DNA from: Eubacterium sp. ER2
GTDB lineage: Bacteria > Bacillota > Clostridia > Lachnospirales > Lachnospiraceae
Assembly: GCF_000765215.1 (NCBI RefSeq)
Contig: NZ_JPJE01000002.1
Coordinates: forward strand, 62,001-126,000
Direction of reading: 5' to 3'
Length of the DNA: 64,000 nt
In this document: piece after piece, positions 8,449-17,573 of the stretch
Layout of the letters: each line of letters opens with the position of its first letter
Position numbering within the stretch: the stretch's first letter is position 1
Program-made: the position numbers and the translations under genes
Notes under the pieces: model-generated
Told to the model about the DNA's origin: nothing
Databases searched by the model: none
What the model saw: the letters and a program-made list of their open reading frames with translations, nothing else

Positions 8449-10365
8449 TCACACTCCCTTCCTTTTTGCGATACGCCTGTACAGGGCAAAGCCCGGCAGG
8501 AGAAGGACAAGAAAGATAAGCAGGAGGACAGCCACCGTCACGGCAGGCATCGCACCGCTCTCTTCTTCCCTTCCTTCCACAGCAGCCCCTGTCCCGTCCT
8601 CATGCTGCTTAAAGCCATCCTTCTCCAGTCCCAGGGATTGCCTGACAGGGGACAGCAGCCGGCCCGCCAGCGACTGCCTTGGCACCACCTGGAACACCAC
8701 AGAATCCTTTTTCTCATTTCCAGCCTTATCCACAGCGGTCACGCGGATACTGTGAACCTGATACTCCTCAAATGTGCAGGTGTATTCATCTGTGCCCGGC
8801 GCCAGGCTCTGCCTTTCACCATTGACCCGGATCTCCTTTATCCAGTCCGCGCTGTTTCCCAGGCGGACCGTGCAGGTCCTGCGCTCCTCGTAGGCCACGC
8901 CGTTTTCCACCCCTTCAAATACGATCTTTGGGGGCGTGTGGTCGATGACAAACTCCGCCGCTGCCCGGGAGCGGTTGCCCGCCGCGTCCACTGCCTCGGC
9001 CTCCAGAATACGCCTGCCTTCCTTTTTCACCGTCTGTCCCGGAAGATAGGGAACGCCGTCCAGTGTCAGCCTGTAGGTGTAGCTGGTAAAATCCGTGAAT
9101 ATCTCGGATACAGGCCTGTCCCAGCAAAATTCCTTCACCCAGGTTCCATCTATCTCATCCACATAGGCGATCACCGGGTTCTGCTTGTCCACAATGACCT
9201 GGGTCTCTGTCTCCGATTGGAACCCGGCCCTGTCCACAGCCCTGATCCGCATCCGGTAAATGCCGTCCTGGCTGAAAATCTGGCTCAGCTTGCTGCTGCC
9301 ATTTTCATCCCTCCATTCCCCCTCCTCAAGCACAGTACTGGCCCCCTCCGGGGAAATCCAGATAGTGTGCACGCTGCAGGAGGCCAGCCCGTTGTCATCG
9401 GATGCCTCGAAAAGAGCCTGGACGTCCCTGCTGGTGATCATATAGTCCTGCACTCCTCTGATCTCCACAGCAGGAGGGGCATCATCCACATACACCTGGC
9501 TCTCCCGATAGGTCCGGTTGCCGGCCTGGTCAACAGCAGCAACCGCCACAGGGATTCCCTGTCCTCCTCTGGATGCCTGGCGGACAGAGAAGGCTCCCTC
9601 ACTCTTTTCTGTTCTTTCCTGTTGCTGTCCATTTATATAGCATACAATGTATTTTATTCCGCTTCCATCACTGCTTTCTCTTGTTTTGTATCTTACATTA
9701 GCCTGATACTGATGCCAGTCCTCTCCTCCTTCCACCCACATATCCAGGGCAGGCGGACAGGTATCTATTTTAAATAAGAACTCCTTCTCATAGAGAATCC
9801 GGAGTTCTTCCCCCGGCGGCGTGTACTCGATCCAGACCCGAAGATGGTTCTCCCCCTCCCCGAAGGCCTCCGGCTCCACAACCGCCTGCCCGTCCGGCTG
9901 GCTGATGCGGCCCCCGGCCGAGACTCCCGAGGCGTTTTCCAGGCTGTAGACAGTCTCCCCTGTCTCTCCCTGGTGCAGGATCGTCACCTGCGGCTTTACT
10001 GTATAGTACTGATCCTCCCCGTCCGGCTCCCCATATGTAATCTCATACGGAACAGGCGGATCCTCCTTCTGGCCATCACCGTCCTCCCCCTTCTGGGGCT
10101 GGTCTGTCTGCTCCTCTCCCGGGTTTTCGCCTCCCTCTCCTGATTGCTCTGTATCCCCCTTCGGCTGCTCATGCTGTTCCTCACCTTCATCTCCGCTGTC
10201 TGTCTCCTCCCTCTCCTCGTATGTTTGCTTCCCGTCCTCGTATGTTTCCTGACTTTCCTCATACGTTTCCTGTCTGTCCTCCTGGGCAAATGTCTCCTGC
10301 TGCCCGTACAGAGCAGCCAGAAGAAGAACCAGCAGAAGGAACTGAGCTGCTATTTTCCTACCCAT
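8449..10365 (-). CDS. Secreted, membrane-anchored protein with tandem Ig-like domains
   Basis: 638 residues. A signal peptide (IAAQFLLLVLLLAALYG) leads to a highly acidic low-complexity stretch (about residues 25-115) that opens with three 7-residue repeats of the QETYEES type. Next come several bacterial Ig-like modules recognised by recurring AVDxAGN (AVDQAGNRT, AVDRAGFQS, AVDAAGNRS, AVDKAGNEK) and DxTPP/DDAPP linkers. A C-terminal helix (AVTVAVLLLIFLVLLLPG) and RRIAKRKG tail anchor it. Its start overlaps the end of the pseudokinase gene by 16 bases, so the two are translationally coupled. Probably an extracellular binding or stalk protein; ligand unknown. Confidence 0.8.
   Translation of the reverse strand: MGRKIAAQFLLLVLLLAALYGQQETFAQEDRQETYEESQETYEDGKQTYEEREETDSGDEGEEQHEQPKGDTEQSGEGGENPGEEQTDQPQKGEDGDGQKEDPPVPYEITYGEPDGEDQYYTVKPQVTILHQGETGETVYSLENASGVSAGGRISQPDGQAVVEPEAFGEGENHLRVWIEYTPPGEELRILYEKEFLFKIDTCPPALDMWVEGGEDWHQYQANVRYKTRESSDGSGIKYIVCYINGQQQERTEKSEGAFSVRQASRGGQGIPVAVAAVDQAGNRTYRESQVYVDDAPPAVEIRGVQDYMITSRDVQALFEASDDNGLASCSVHTIWISPEGASTVLEEGEWRDENGSSKLSQIFSQDGIYRMRIRAVDRAGFQSETETQVIVDKQNPVIAYVDEIDGTWVKEFCWDRPVSEIFTDFTSYTYRLTLDGVPYLPGQTVKKEGRRILEAEAVDAAGNRSRAAAEFVIDHTPPKIVFEGVENGVAYEERRTCTVRLGNSADWIKEIRVNGERQSLAPGTDEYTCTFEEYQVHSIRVTAVDKAGNEKKDSVVFQVVPRQSLAGRLLSPVRQSLGLEKDGFKQHEDGTGAAVEGREEESGAMPAVTVAVLLLIFLVLLLPGFALYRRIAKRKGV
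10214..10276 (-). repeat. Three 21-base coding repeats
   Basis: Three tandem 21-base units (10214-10234, 10235-10255, 10256-10276) encode the heptads near the N-terminus of the Ig-like protein (QETYEES, QETYEDG, KQTYEER). The copies differ at a few bases. Confidence 0.7.
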
Positions 10366-11906
10366 ACTTCCTCACCCTCCACTTTGATCTCATACTCTTC
10401 CTGCAGCTTCTTAAACTCCGGCTCATCCGCTATCTTTGGAACCTCACGGAGAAATTTCTGTATCGTCTGGGCGCAGACCTGCCTGTCTGTCTCCGGCGAG
10501 GCGCACTGCATACGGATATACTGAACGCGAAGGAGCACAGAGTCTGTCAGCTCCTCCAGCCCTCTCTGGCAGTATTCCCAAGCAGCCTCCATGTCCCCGC
10601 TTTCCCCGCAGAGAGAGATCAGACTGCTGTATATCTGCTCCCGTATCCCTTCCTCCTCTTCCAGCTCCAGTATGTACCCGTACTGCTCTGCCGACTTTTC
10701 CGGCTTCCCCGCCGCCTCAAAGGCCCCGGCCAGCATCCACCTGGCCTCCTTTTCCTTCTCGTGGTCTCTGTCCGCCTCCGTCCAGTCCCGGAGGGCAAAA
10801 AGCTGCTCCCCCAGCCGAATGATCTCCTCCTTGGCCTCGTCCTTTTCCAGGAGCCCGTATCCCCGCAGGATGGACAGATAGTATCTGTAGTCCGCCCTGT
10901 CCGGCATATTTTCCTGCAGCTCCTTCAGAAGCGTTTCCAACTCCTCCGCATCCATGTAATCCGCATCCAGCATGCAGGCGGAGAGCTCGGCGTAACCGGC
11001 TGCCAGAAAATTGTCCTGGCCCGCCTCCCGGAACAGCTGCCGGCTCTCCCGGTAGTCCTCAAGCTCCAGAAAATAGAGCATGGCCATATCAAATTTCAGC
11101 TGATCCGCTGTCTGAGCGGCCTCCTCCGTCTCTCCTTCTGTCTTTGCTTTTGTGCTATTCCTGGGGCTCTCACCTGCACCGCCCTCTGAACTCTCCTGCG
11201 GGCTCTTGGAATTTTCCTGCACACTTTTATCTGCGGGATCCTTTGCTGTGATGACCATGACTGCTGTAAAGGAAACTGCCGCGGCGGCAATGACCATAGC
11301 TTTTCTTGTCTTTTTTGTCTCCTGTCTGTCTTTTGGAAATTGTTCTGATATTTCTCGAACCGAATGATATTGTTTTCTGGATCTGCCTCTCTTCTCCTGA
11401 CCAGGAGTCTGACTGAGGCATCTGAAAATGATTTTTTGCAGCTTTCGCTTTGTCCCCCCCTGAATGGGCGGGTCTGTCTCTACCGCTGCCAGCATATACT
11501 GGAAGGTCCGGCCGATCCCGTATATGTCGTCCGCCAGGCTTTCCCGCTGGCAGTACTGGTTGTCCGGCATCAGGAAGCTCTCCCTTACGCTCCTTCTCGT
11601 CAGCTTCTTTCTGAGCTCCTGCTGCCCTGCGGCGGACAGGTCGAGAAGATGGATCCTCCCATCCTCCCCCGCGATCATGCTGTAGGGATTTACGTACTGA
11701 TAACAGGGGTTTCCCCTGCACCGGTGAAATTTCTCCAGCTCCTCAAGGATCTGCCGCATCCATGCAAGAAGCTGCTCTCTGGGCAGGCTGGGCCGGTATT
11801 TCAGACAGGATGCCAGCAGTACGCCCGGCATGCAGTCTGAACTGACATAGCACCGCCCCTGGTTTTCCACAAGTTTCAGGATGTCATATTCTGTCTGCTG
11901 CTCCAT
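10350..11906 (-). CDS. Membrane pseudokinase with extracellular TPR-like domain
   Basis: 518 residues from ATG 11906, chosen for GGAGGTG six bases upstream; the open frame starts at 11939. The first ~190 residues match a protein-kinase C-lobe: YQYVNPYSMIAGEDGRIHLL aligns with the HRDLKPxN segment, LLDLSAA with DFG, and SLADDIYGIGRTFQYML with the SxDIYSLG helix. The HRD and DFG residues are lost and no glycine-rich loop or VAIK lysine is seen, so it should be catalytically dead. A single helix (MVIAAAAVSFTAVMVIT) follows a basic stop-transfer region. The outer part (~290 residues) is helical with TPR-like repeats. This layout resembles EssB/YukC of type VII secretion, but no other ESX gene is nearby. 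Coupled to the Ig-like protein gene. Confidence 0.75.
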   Translation of the reverse strand: MEQQTEYDILKLVENQGRCYVSSDCMPGVLLASCLKYRPSLPREQLLAWMRQILEELEKFHRCRGNPCYQYVNPYSMIAGEDGRIHLLDLSAAGQQELRKKLTRRSVRESFLMPDNQYCQRESLADDIYGIGRTFQYMLAAVETDPPIQGGTKRKLQKIIFRCLSQTPGQEKRGRSRKQYHSVREISEQFPKDRQETKKTRKAMVIAAAAVSFTAVMVITAKDPADKSVQENSKSPQESSEGGAGESPRNSTKAKTEGETEEAAQTADQLKFDMAMLYFLELEDYRESRQLFREAGQDNFLAAGYAELSACMLDADYMDAEELETLLKELQENMPDRADYRYYLSILRGYGLLEKDEAKEEIIRLGEQLFALRDWTEADRDHEKEKEARWMLAGAFEAAGKPEKSAEQYGYILELEEEEGIREQIYSSLISLCGESGDMEAAWEYCQRGLEELTDSVLLRVQYIRMQCASPETDRQVCAQTIQKFLREVPKIADEPEFKKLQEEYEIKVEGEEVWVGK

Positions 11907-11974
11907 ATGCACACCTCCAGTCTGTACTGTACTCTGCATTGAAAAGGAATAGACTCGGCGAAGTGCCGAAGAAT

Positions 11975-11994
11975 GAAAAAAGCGACCGCTTTTT
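11975..11994 (-). terminator. Likely terminator after the MATE gene
   Basis: The minus strand reads AAAAAGC-GGTC-GCTTTTTT just upstream of the pseudokinase gene. The stem is A/T rich, so strength is uncertain. Confidence 0.4.
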
Positions 11995-12056
11995 GAAGCT
12001 TATACAGATAGTAGCACAGACCAGAGGAAAATGCAAGATAAAATTATGTGAATTTT

Positions 12057-13448
12057 TTATTGTTGCTCCTCCTGGAGCCGGCGCATATGCCCCATCTCTC
12101 TCCCCACGAGGATAACTGCTGTCACAAAGGCAATGGAGTCTGCCGCAGGCCCCGCAAACATGATGCCGTCCAGGCCGAGGAAGACCGGGAGGATCAAAAG
12201 CAGCGGTATCAGGAAGAAGACCTGTCTTGTCATGGACAGGAGCAGTCCCTTCACCGGCTTGCCGATAGCGGCAAAGAAATTGGATGAGATAAGCTGCACG
12301 CCGTTTGCGATGACCATAAAGAGGAAAATTCTCATGAAACGTACCGCAAAGGTAAAATACAGCTCATCCCCTGTCCCGAACAGAGAGATAATCTGCCTGG
12401 GGAAAAACTGGAACAGAATAAATCCCACCGCAGAGATTGCCAGGTTGACACAGATCGCCAGCTTGTAGGTGCTGCGCACCCGGTCATATTTTCTCGCCCC
12501 GTAGTTGAAGCCGATGATGGGCTGGCTTCCCTGGGAAATCCCTATGATGAACGCCAGCAGAATGGCGTTTGTCTTCATGACGATCCCGCAGGCGGCCAGG
12601 GGGATGTCCGTCCCGTAGGGAGAGGAGGCCCCGTAATAGGTCAGAGAATTGTTCAGGACAATCTGCACAAACGTGATGGCCACCTGGTTCAGGCTGTTGC
12701 TCATGCCCAGGGAGGCGGTACTCAGACATTCCCGGGGGACGAGGCGGATGTCCTCCCTCTTCAGTTCAATGTTTTTAAATTTCCAGATATAACGCACAGC
12801 GGCCACAAAGGAGCAGACCTGTCCGATGACCGTAGCCCAGGCAGCGCCCGCCACGCCCCAGTGAAAGATGAAGATGAACACCGGGTCCAGGATGGTGTTG
12901 ACCACAGCGCCTATGAGCATGCTTGTCATAGAGTATTTGGGGCTGCCATCCGCCCTGGCCAGGTTGCTCATGCCGTTGGTCACGATGAGGAAGGGCATGC
13001 CCACCGCCGTGATCCTTGTGTAGTCGATAGCATAGGGAAGTACATCCGCTGTAGCCCCGAAGGCCATCAGAAGAGGATGAAGAAATACTTCGATCAGCAC
13101 CGCATAAATGACTCCAAAGGCCACCATCATGCTGATGCCGTTTCCCACCACCAGCCGCGCCTTGTCCTTCTCCCCCGCTCCCAGATGGAGGGAAAAGCGC
13201 GAGGCACTGCCGATGCCGATGAGAAGGGCGATGGCAAGACAGATGGTGGTGAGTGGATAGGCCACGTTGGTGGCCGCGTTTCCCAGGTAGCCCACTCCCT
13301 GTCCGATAAAAATCTGGTCCACGATATTGTAGAGGGAGCTCACCACCATGGCGATGATACTGGGGATGGCAAAGCCGCGCAAAAGCTCCGGTATGCTCTT
13401 GTATCCCAGCGGATTTTCCTGTGTTTGTACAGCTGTGTTCATTTCCAT
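12057..13448 (-). CDS. MATE-family efflux transporter
   Basis: 463-residue multidrug and toxin extrusion pump with the usual twelve hydrophobic helices in two MatE halves. The first half opens IPSIIAMVVSSLYNIVDQIF with an IGxGVGxLGNAA-type loop, and the second has GMSNSLNQVAITFVQIVLN and a GISQGSQPIIGFNYGA motif. It exchanges Na+ or H+ for organic cations by family. Start ATG 13448 gives the family length. It stands alone, with no regulator beside it; a short gap separates it from the ABC ATPase gene upstream. Confidence 0.92.
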   Translation of the reverse strand: MEMNTAVQTQENPLGYKSIPELLRGFAIPSIIAMVVSSLYNIVDQIFIGQGVGYLGNAATNVAYPLTTICLAIALLIGIGSASRFSLHLGAGEKDKARLVVGNGISMMVAFGVIYAVLIEVFLHPLLMAFGATADVLPYAIDYTRITAVGMPFLIVTNGMSNLARADGSPKYSMTSMLIGAVVNTILDPVFIFIFHWGVAGAAWATVIGQVCSFVAAVRYIWKFKNIELKREDIRLVPRECLSTASLGMSNSLNQVAITFVQIVLNNSLTYYGASSPYGTDIPLAACGIVMKTNAILLAFIIGISQGSQPIIGFNYGARKYDRVRSTYKLAICVNLAISAVGFILFQFFPRQIISLFGTGDELYFTFAVRFMRIFLFMVIANGVQLISSNFFAAIGKPVKGLLLSMTRQVFFLIPLLLILPVFLGLDGIMFAGPAADSIAFVTAVILVGREMGHMRRLQEEQQ

Positions 13449-13517
13449 ATTTTCTCCTGCTTGTTCTTTCTTATTTTCTCCATATGATCTTTCTATTTTC
13501 CTGGCAGCATTTCGCCG

Positions 13518-14105
13518 TCAACAGAGGGCCTCCATGGAAATGACCGCCGCAGCTTTCATAAGCCCGGCTTCTCTCTCATCGTGGGTCACAAAGAGAACCG
13601 TCCTCCCCTGACATTTCCTGGCTGTGTAGGCGATGACCTTCTGCCGGGTCTCCTCGTCCAGCCCTTTGAAGGGCTCGTCCAGGAACAGGATGTCACCGGG
13701 GGCCAGCAGCGCCCGCAGCAGGGCGACTCTGCGCTTCATGCCGCCGGACAGCTCGTGGACAGGCTGTCCCGCGCAGCCCTCCAGATCCACCTCCCTCATC
13801 TCTTCTTGTATCTGCGCTTTCGTTCTGTCCGGGCATGTGAGGCGGATGTTGGCCATGACGCTTAAGTTCTCGCACAGCCTGTCCTCCTGGAAGACAGCGC
13901 TCTTTTTCATGGCAGCCATCTCCCTGGATCCGCCGAAATCTTCGTCCGCCTGTTCAAGTCCCATGAGGATCCGGAGGAGAGTCGTCTTGCCACAGCCAGA
14001 CCTGCCCATGATGCAGGTGGTTCTCCCCTCCTCTATGTGAAGAGAGAAATGCTCCAGCACCCTGTGTTCCCCGTATGTTTTATTTATATCTGTGATGTCA
14101 GGCAT
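13518..14105 (-). CDS. ABC importer ATP-binding protein (SsuB/TauB/ThiZ-like, short)
   Basis: ATPase of the importer encoded just upstream. Motifs are Walker A (GRSGCGKTTLLRIL), signature (LSGGMKRRVALLRALL) and Walker B (ILFLDEPFKGLD). Start ATG 14105 (MPDITDINKTYGEH) has AGAGAGGA eight bases upstream; a longer frame to 14198 overlaps the permease gene and is unsupported. At 195 residues it is about 50 shorter than typical SsuB/TauB ATPases: it ends soon after the H-loop (LFVTHDEREAGLM) and lacks the C-terminal helices. Confidence 0.85.
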   Translation of the reverse strand: MPDITDINKTYGEHRVLEHFSLHIEEGRTTCIMGRSGCGKTTLLRILMGLEQADEDFGGSREMAAMKKSAVFQEDRLCENLSVMANIRLTCPDRTKAQIQEEMREVDLEGCAGQPVHELSGGMKRRVALLRALLAPGDILFLDEPFKGLDEETRQKVIAYTARKCQGRTVLFVTHDEREAGLMKAAAVISMEALC

Positions 14106-14157
14106 GATTTTTCCTCTCTTTCTCTTTACCGCCTTGGCCGCCAGCCGTCCGCATACC

Positions 14158-14922
14158 TTATCCCATCCGCTCCATACAACGGACAAGATATTCCACACCC
14201 CTTAAAAATCCCTTCTCAAAGAGGACACTGATACAAATGATGACCAGCGTCCAGGCAAAGAGCTTCGGCGTATCCAGATAAATCTTCGCATTGTAGAGAT
14301 TTTCTCCTATGGAATTCTGAGGGATGCCGATGACCTCCGCCGCCACGCCGGCCTTCCAGCACAATCCCAGAGCCAGGGAGCAGCCGGTCCGGAAATAGGG
14401 GAGGACCTGGGAGACGTAAATGCTCCGCAGCCTTCTGCCAAAGGGGATGTCAAAGACCTGCGCCATCTCCAGGAGCTTCCCGTCCATCTGGCTGATGCCG
14501 TCCAGCACGTTCGTGTAGATCACCGGAAATACCATGAGAAATGAGATCAGCACAGACAGGTTCCGGGACGACACCCAGATGAGGACGAGGATGACAAAGG
14601 ACGCCACCGGGATGGATTTGATGGTCACCACAAAGGGAAGGAGGAATTCCTTAAGCCGCGCCGAAGCGGCCGAGAGACCCGCAAGCGCCACTCCCAGGAT
14701 CACAGCCAGCAGAAATCCTCCCACGATCCGGAGCATGGATGAGGCAATAGAGAGCCAGAACTGTGCCGTGGCAGCCAGCTGAAAGAGGGTAAAGACAACA
14801 GTGACAGGAGATACGAGAAGTATCTCCTGTCCGATCCACATACTCACTGCCTGCCATATGAGCAGCCATACAAGTACCGCCCACAGCTTTATCTTATTCC
14901 TGGGTGTAGTAGAAATCATCAT
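14158..14922 (-). CDS. ABC importer permease (SsuC/TauC/ThiX-like)
   Basis: 254-residue permease with six or so hydrophobic helices and the BPD_transp_1 EAA loop (LEMAQVFDIPFGRRLRSIYV). A conserved KSIPVASFVILVLIWV segment and the C-terminal GLCWKAGVAAEVIGIP motif are typical of nitrate/sulfonate/pyrimidine-precursor importers. Its start overlaps the end of the binding-protein gene by 29 bases, so translation is coupled. Confidence 0.88.
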   Translation of the reverse strand: MMISTTPRNKIKLWAVLVWLLIWQAVSMWIGQEILLVSPVTVVFTLFQLAATAQFWLSIASSMLRIVGGFLLAVILGVALAGLSAASARLKEFLLPFVVTIKSIPVASFVILVLIWVSSRNLSVLISFLMVFPVIYTNVLDGISQMDGKLLEMAQVFDIPFGRRLRSIYVSQVLPYFRTGCSLALGLCWKAGVAAEVIGIPQNSIGENLYNAKIYLDTPKLFAWTLVIICISVLFEKGFLRGVEYLVRCMERMG

Positions 14923-15958
14923 CTGGCAGCTGTCCTCCTATAGCCTCCGGGTTCTGCTCGTTTAATACGGCAAGATATCCGGACAGCTTCTCCTGCATCT
15001 CATCCCCTGTGATGCAGACGATGTTGCACGCGGGGATCGCCTTCTTTGCCACCTCCGCAGGAACGATATCATAGTTTCCGACAAGCTGGGCCGCCTCGTC
15101 CACATTTTCATTGACAAATTCAACGGATGACTTATATCTCTCCATAAAATCGGACACAGCCTCCGGATGCTCCTTGGCAAACTCTGTCCTCACGATCACC
15201 ACGCCAGTGAGGAGGGCGCTTGGATTTTCCGCATTCTCCTGGATCTTATCCCACTCTTCTGTCAGATCCAGGGCTACCCGCAGGTCCGGGTTCTGGGCCT
15301 GGGCTGTAGTCACAAAGGGCTGGGGCAGCATGGCAATGCCGGACGGATCCTGGGCCAGAGCCGCCACGCACTCAGAGTGCTCGCTCTTCCACTCGATGGT
15401 CACATCCGACGCCGGGTCAATGCCGTTCTCCTGCAGGATATAGTTGAGGGCATACTCCGGTGTGGCTCCCTTGCCGCTTGCGTAGATCGTCTTTCCCCTC
15501 AGGTCAGCCACGGACTGAACCGTATCCCCGTTTTCCACAATGTAGAGGACACCCAGCGTGTTGATGGCAAGGACCTGTACGCCGCCCTCCAGTTTATTGT
15601 AGAGGACAGAGGACACATTAGCGGGCACTGCCGCGATGTCTGTCTCTCCCTGGGAGATGGACGGCGTCACCTCGTCGATGGAAGCCGCGATGGTAAACTG
15701 ATAATTTTCGCTGTCAATCTTTCCGTTGTCAGCATCGTCCATCATCTGGACCATCCCCATAGCTGTAGGGCCCTTGAGGGCTGTCACGTTCACATCCACA
15801 GGCTCGCTCTCCGTCTCCTGAGCCCCGCTCTGTGACTCACTCTGGGTCTGCTCCTCACTGCTGCTGTCAGCCGCGCTGCTGCCGCAGCCGGCCAGCATGG
15901 AAGCGGTCATGGCAAAGGCCAGCAGGATGGCGCTGATCTTCTTCATTCTCTTTTTCAT
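14894..15958 (-). CDS. ABC importer substrate-binding lipoprotein (NMT1/SsuA-like)
   Basis: 354 residues with a lipoprotein signal peptide (lipobox LAGC, Cys25), a Ser/Glu-rich linker, then a periplasmic-binding fold of the NMT1/TauA type (LKGPTAMGMVQMM, then VADLRGKTIYASGKGATPEY). Good ribosome binding site AAGGAGG before ATG 15958. It heads an operon with the permease and ATPase behind a strong promoter. Substrate is uncertain: the family includes sulfonate, nitrate and thiamine-pyrimidine binders. The thi genes are 5 kb away and have their own control, so a ThiY role is only a possibility. Confidence 0.88.
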   Translation of the reverse strand: MKKRMKKISAILLAFAMTASMLAGCGSSAADSSSEEQTQSESQSGAQETESEPVDVNVTALKGPTAMGMVQMMDDADNGKIDSENYQFTIAASIDEVTPSISQGETDIAAVPANVSSVLYNKLEGGVQVLAINTLGVLYIVENGDTVQSVADLRGKTIYASGKGATPEYALNYILQENGIDPASDVTIEWKSEHSECVAALAQDPSGIAMLPQPFVTTAQAQNPDLRVALDLTEEWDKIQENAENPSALLTGVVIVRTEFAKEHPEAVSDFMERYKSSVEFVNENVDEAAQLVGNYDIVPAEVAKKAIPACNIVCITGDEMQEKLSGYLAVLNEQNPEAIGGQLPDDDFYYTQE

Positions 15959-16001
15959 AATTTATATTCCTCCTTTTGTCGTTCAATGATGTCCAGGGAA
16001 T

Positions 16002-16030
16002 ATTATAACGCGGCAAAACCAAGGTGTAAA
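16002..16030 (-). promoter_or_regulatory. Sigma-A promoter of the SsuA-like importer operon
   Basis: Minus strand -35 TTTACA (16030-16025), 17-base spacer, -10 TATAAT (16007-16002). It lies about 45 bases upstream of the lipoprotein start. Confidence 0.75.
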
Positions 16031-16088
16031 GGCAGGCCGGACTGTTTTTCTATGTCTTCAGTTCCGGTGAACCTTCCCCTTTTCCGTA

Positions 16089-16127
16089 CAAAAATCCCGC
16101 AGATACATTCATCAGCATCTGCGGGAT
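16089..16127 (-). terminator. Intrinsic terminator of the phosphofructokinase gene
   Basis: Perfect 11-base arms ATCCCGCAGAT (16094-16104) and ATCTGCGGGAT (16117-16127) with a 12-base loop; the minus-strand transcript continues into TTTTTG. Confidence 0.85.
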
Positions 16128-16179
16128 CTCCATAACAGATATTCACATGGTATAAAAGAAATTTTTTCGTTTACAGAGT

Positions 16180-17418
16180 TTACAAATTATAAGGCCGGAA
16201 CAGATGTCTCGGAATTCCGTCTACCATAACAGGAGACACATCTCCCTGGATGAGGGGCCGCACATAGGCCACAAACTCATCTGTCACACCTGTGCCCTCC
16301 TCATTGACCCACTCTCTTGGCACCAGCTTCTCGTCGTTGGCGATCTTGTGCACGTCCTTCACCTCTGTGCCGCACTGGTACGGATCATCGGACAGTCTCT
16401 GGAGAACCACCATCTTTCCGGAATCTCCCTCATCCGCCGCCTTCACGGCCGCACCGCCCACCTGGTAGGCTTCCAGGATATCCACTCTGGATGCCGCATG
16501 GGATGCGGATCTCTGGAGGCTGCTCAGCTCGATAGCCCTGGTCTTACATCCGATCTCCCCGGCAATAAAGCTGGCAAGATAGGACGCTGTCCCGGACAGC
16601 TGCTTATGTCCAAAGGCATCCACAAAGTCAATGCTGCTTCCCAGCTCGCACACATAGGTGCCATCGGCCGTCCGAATTCCCTCTGACACTGCCACTACGA
16701 CAGAGGGCTTCTTGGACAGGAGCTCCTTTACCTTGTCGCTGAAGGCGTGCAGGTCAAAGGGAAGCTCCGGCAGGTAGATCAGATCCGGGCCCTCGCAGTC
16801 CTCGCCCTTTGCCAATGCAGCCGCTCCGGTCAGCCATCCCGCATTCCTTCCCATGATCTCCACAATGCTCACAAGTCCCTTGCTGTACTCCAGGCAGAAG
16901 CTGTCGCGGATGATTTCTTTTACAGAGGTTCCGATATATTTCGCGGCGCTCCCATAGCCGGGGGTGTGGTCCGTCAGAGCCAGATCATTGTCAATGGTCT
17001 TTGGGCAGCCGATAAAGCGGGTCGGATGTCCGGTCACAATGGCATAATCGGAAAGCTTTTTGATGGTGTCCATGGAGTCGTTTCCGCCGATGTAGATAAA
17101 GGCCTCTATGTCCAGCTTGTCAAGGATGCCGAATATTTTTTCATATACCCCCCTGTCCTCGTGGATCTCCGGCAGCTTAAAGCGGCAGGATCCAAGAAAC
17201 GCAGCGGGAGTCCTCTTCAGAAGCTCCGCGTCCAGCTCTGTGGTGATATACTCAGACAGATCGAGATACCTTTCCTGCAAAAGCCCCTGTATGCCGTGAA
17301 GCATGCCGTACACTTTATTCGCCCCGCGGTCCTTTGCTGTGCGGTACACACCGGCAAGGCTGGAATTGATGGCGGCTGTGGGACCGCCAGACTGACCTAC
17401 GATTACATTTCGTTTCAT
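16180..17418 (-). CDS. pfp: Pyrophosphate-dependent 6-phosphofructokinase
   Basis: 412-residue glycolytic enzyme that phosphorylates fructose 6-phosphate. The nucleotide-site loop reads GGNDSMDTIKKLSDYA; the Asp in this loop, where ATP enzymes have Gly, indicates use of pyrophosphate. The catalytic PKTIDNDLALTDHTPGYGSA follows. The N-terminus NVIVGQSGGPTAAINSS is the usual first phosphate loop. It has its own promoter and terminator. PPi use fits with the membrane pyrophosphatase encoded at 54732, which draws on the same PPi pool (inference). Confidence 0.92.
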   Translation of the reverse strand: MKRNVIVGQSGGPTAAINSSLAGVYRTAKDRGANKVYGMLHGIQGLLQERYLDLSEYITTELDAELLKRTPAAFLGSCRFKLPEIHEDRGVYEKIFGILDKLDIEAFIYIGGNDSMDTIKKLSDYAIVTGHPTRFIGCPKTIDNDLALTDHTPGYGSAAKYIGTSVKEIIRDSFCLEYSKGLVSIVEIMGRNAGWLTGAAALAKGEDCEGPDLIYLPELPFDLHAFSDKVKELLSKKPSVVVAVSEGIRTADGTYVCELGSSIDFVDAFGHKQLSGTASYLASFIAGEIGCKTRAIELSSLQRSASHAASRVDILEAYQVGGAAVKAADEGDSGKMVVLQRLSDDPYQCGTEVKDVHKIANDEKLVPREWVNEEGTGVTDEFVAYVRPLIQGDVSPVMVDGIPRHLFRPYNL

Positions 17419-17518
17419 GTTATGCTACCTCCGTCCTTTTTGCCTGCCCACGGCGCATCCTTTCCGCCACGAAAACCCGGACATAATATGTGGCCGCTGT
17501 CAGGCTCTTAATATATCT

Positions 17519-17547
17519 ATTTTAGTATATTTATCCATATATGTCCA
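17519..17547 (-). promoter_or_regulatory. Probable promoter of the phosphofructokinase gene
   Basis: Minus strand TGGACA (17547-17542), 17 bases, TAAAAT (17524-17519), about 100 bases upstream of ATG 17418. The region is AT-rich, so this is moderate evidence. Confidence 0.5.
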
Positions 17548-17573
17548 TAAAAATAAGGTTTTTTTGTTTATTT

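Noticed and set aside
8602-9777. A 391-codon plus-strand frame inside the Ig-like protein gene
   Set aside because: It is a shadow of the minus-strand gene, which has a signal peptide, repeated AVDxAGN modules and an anchor.
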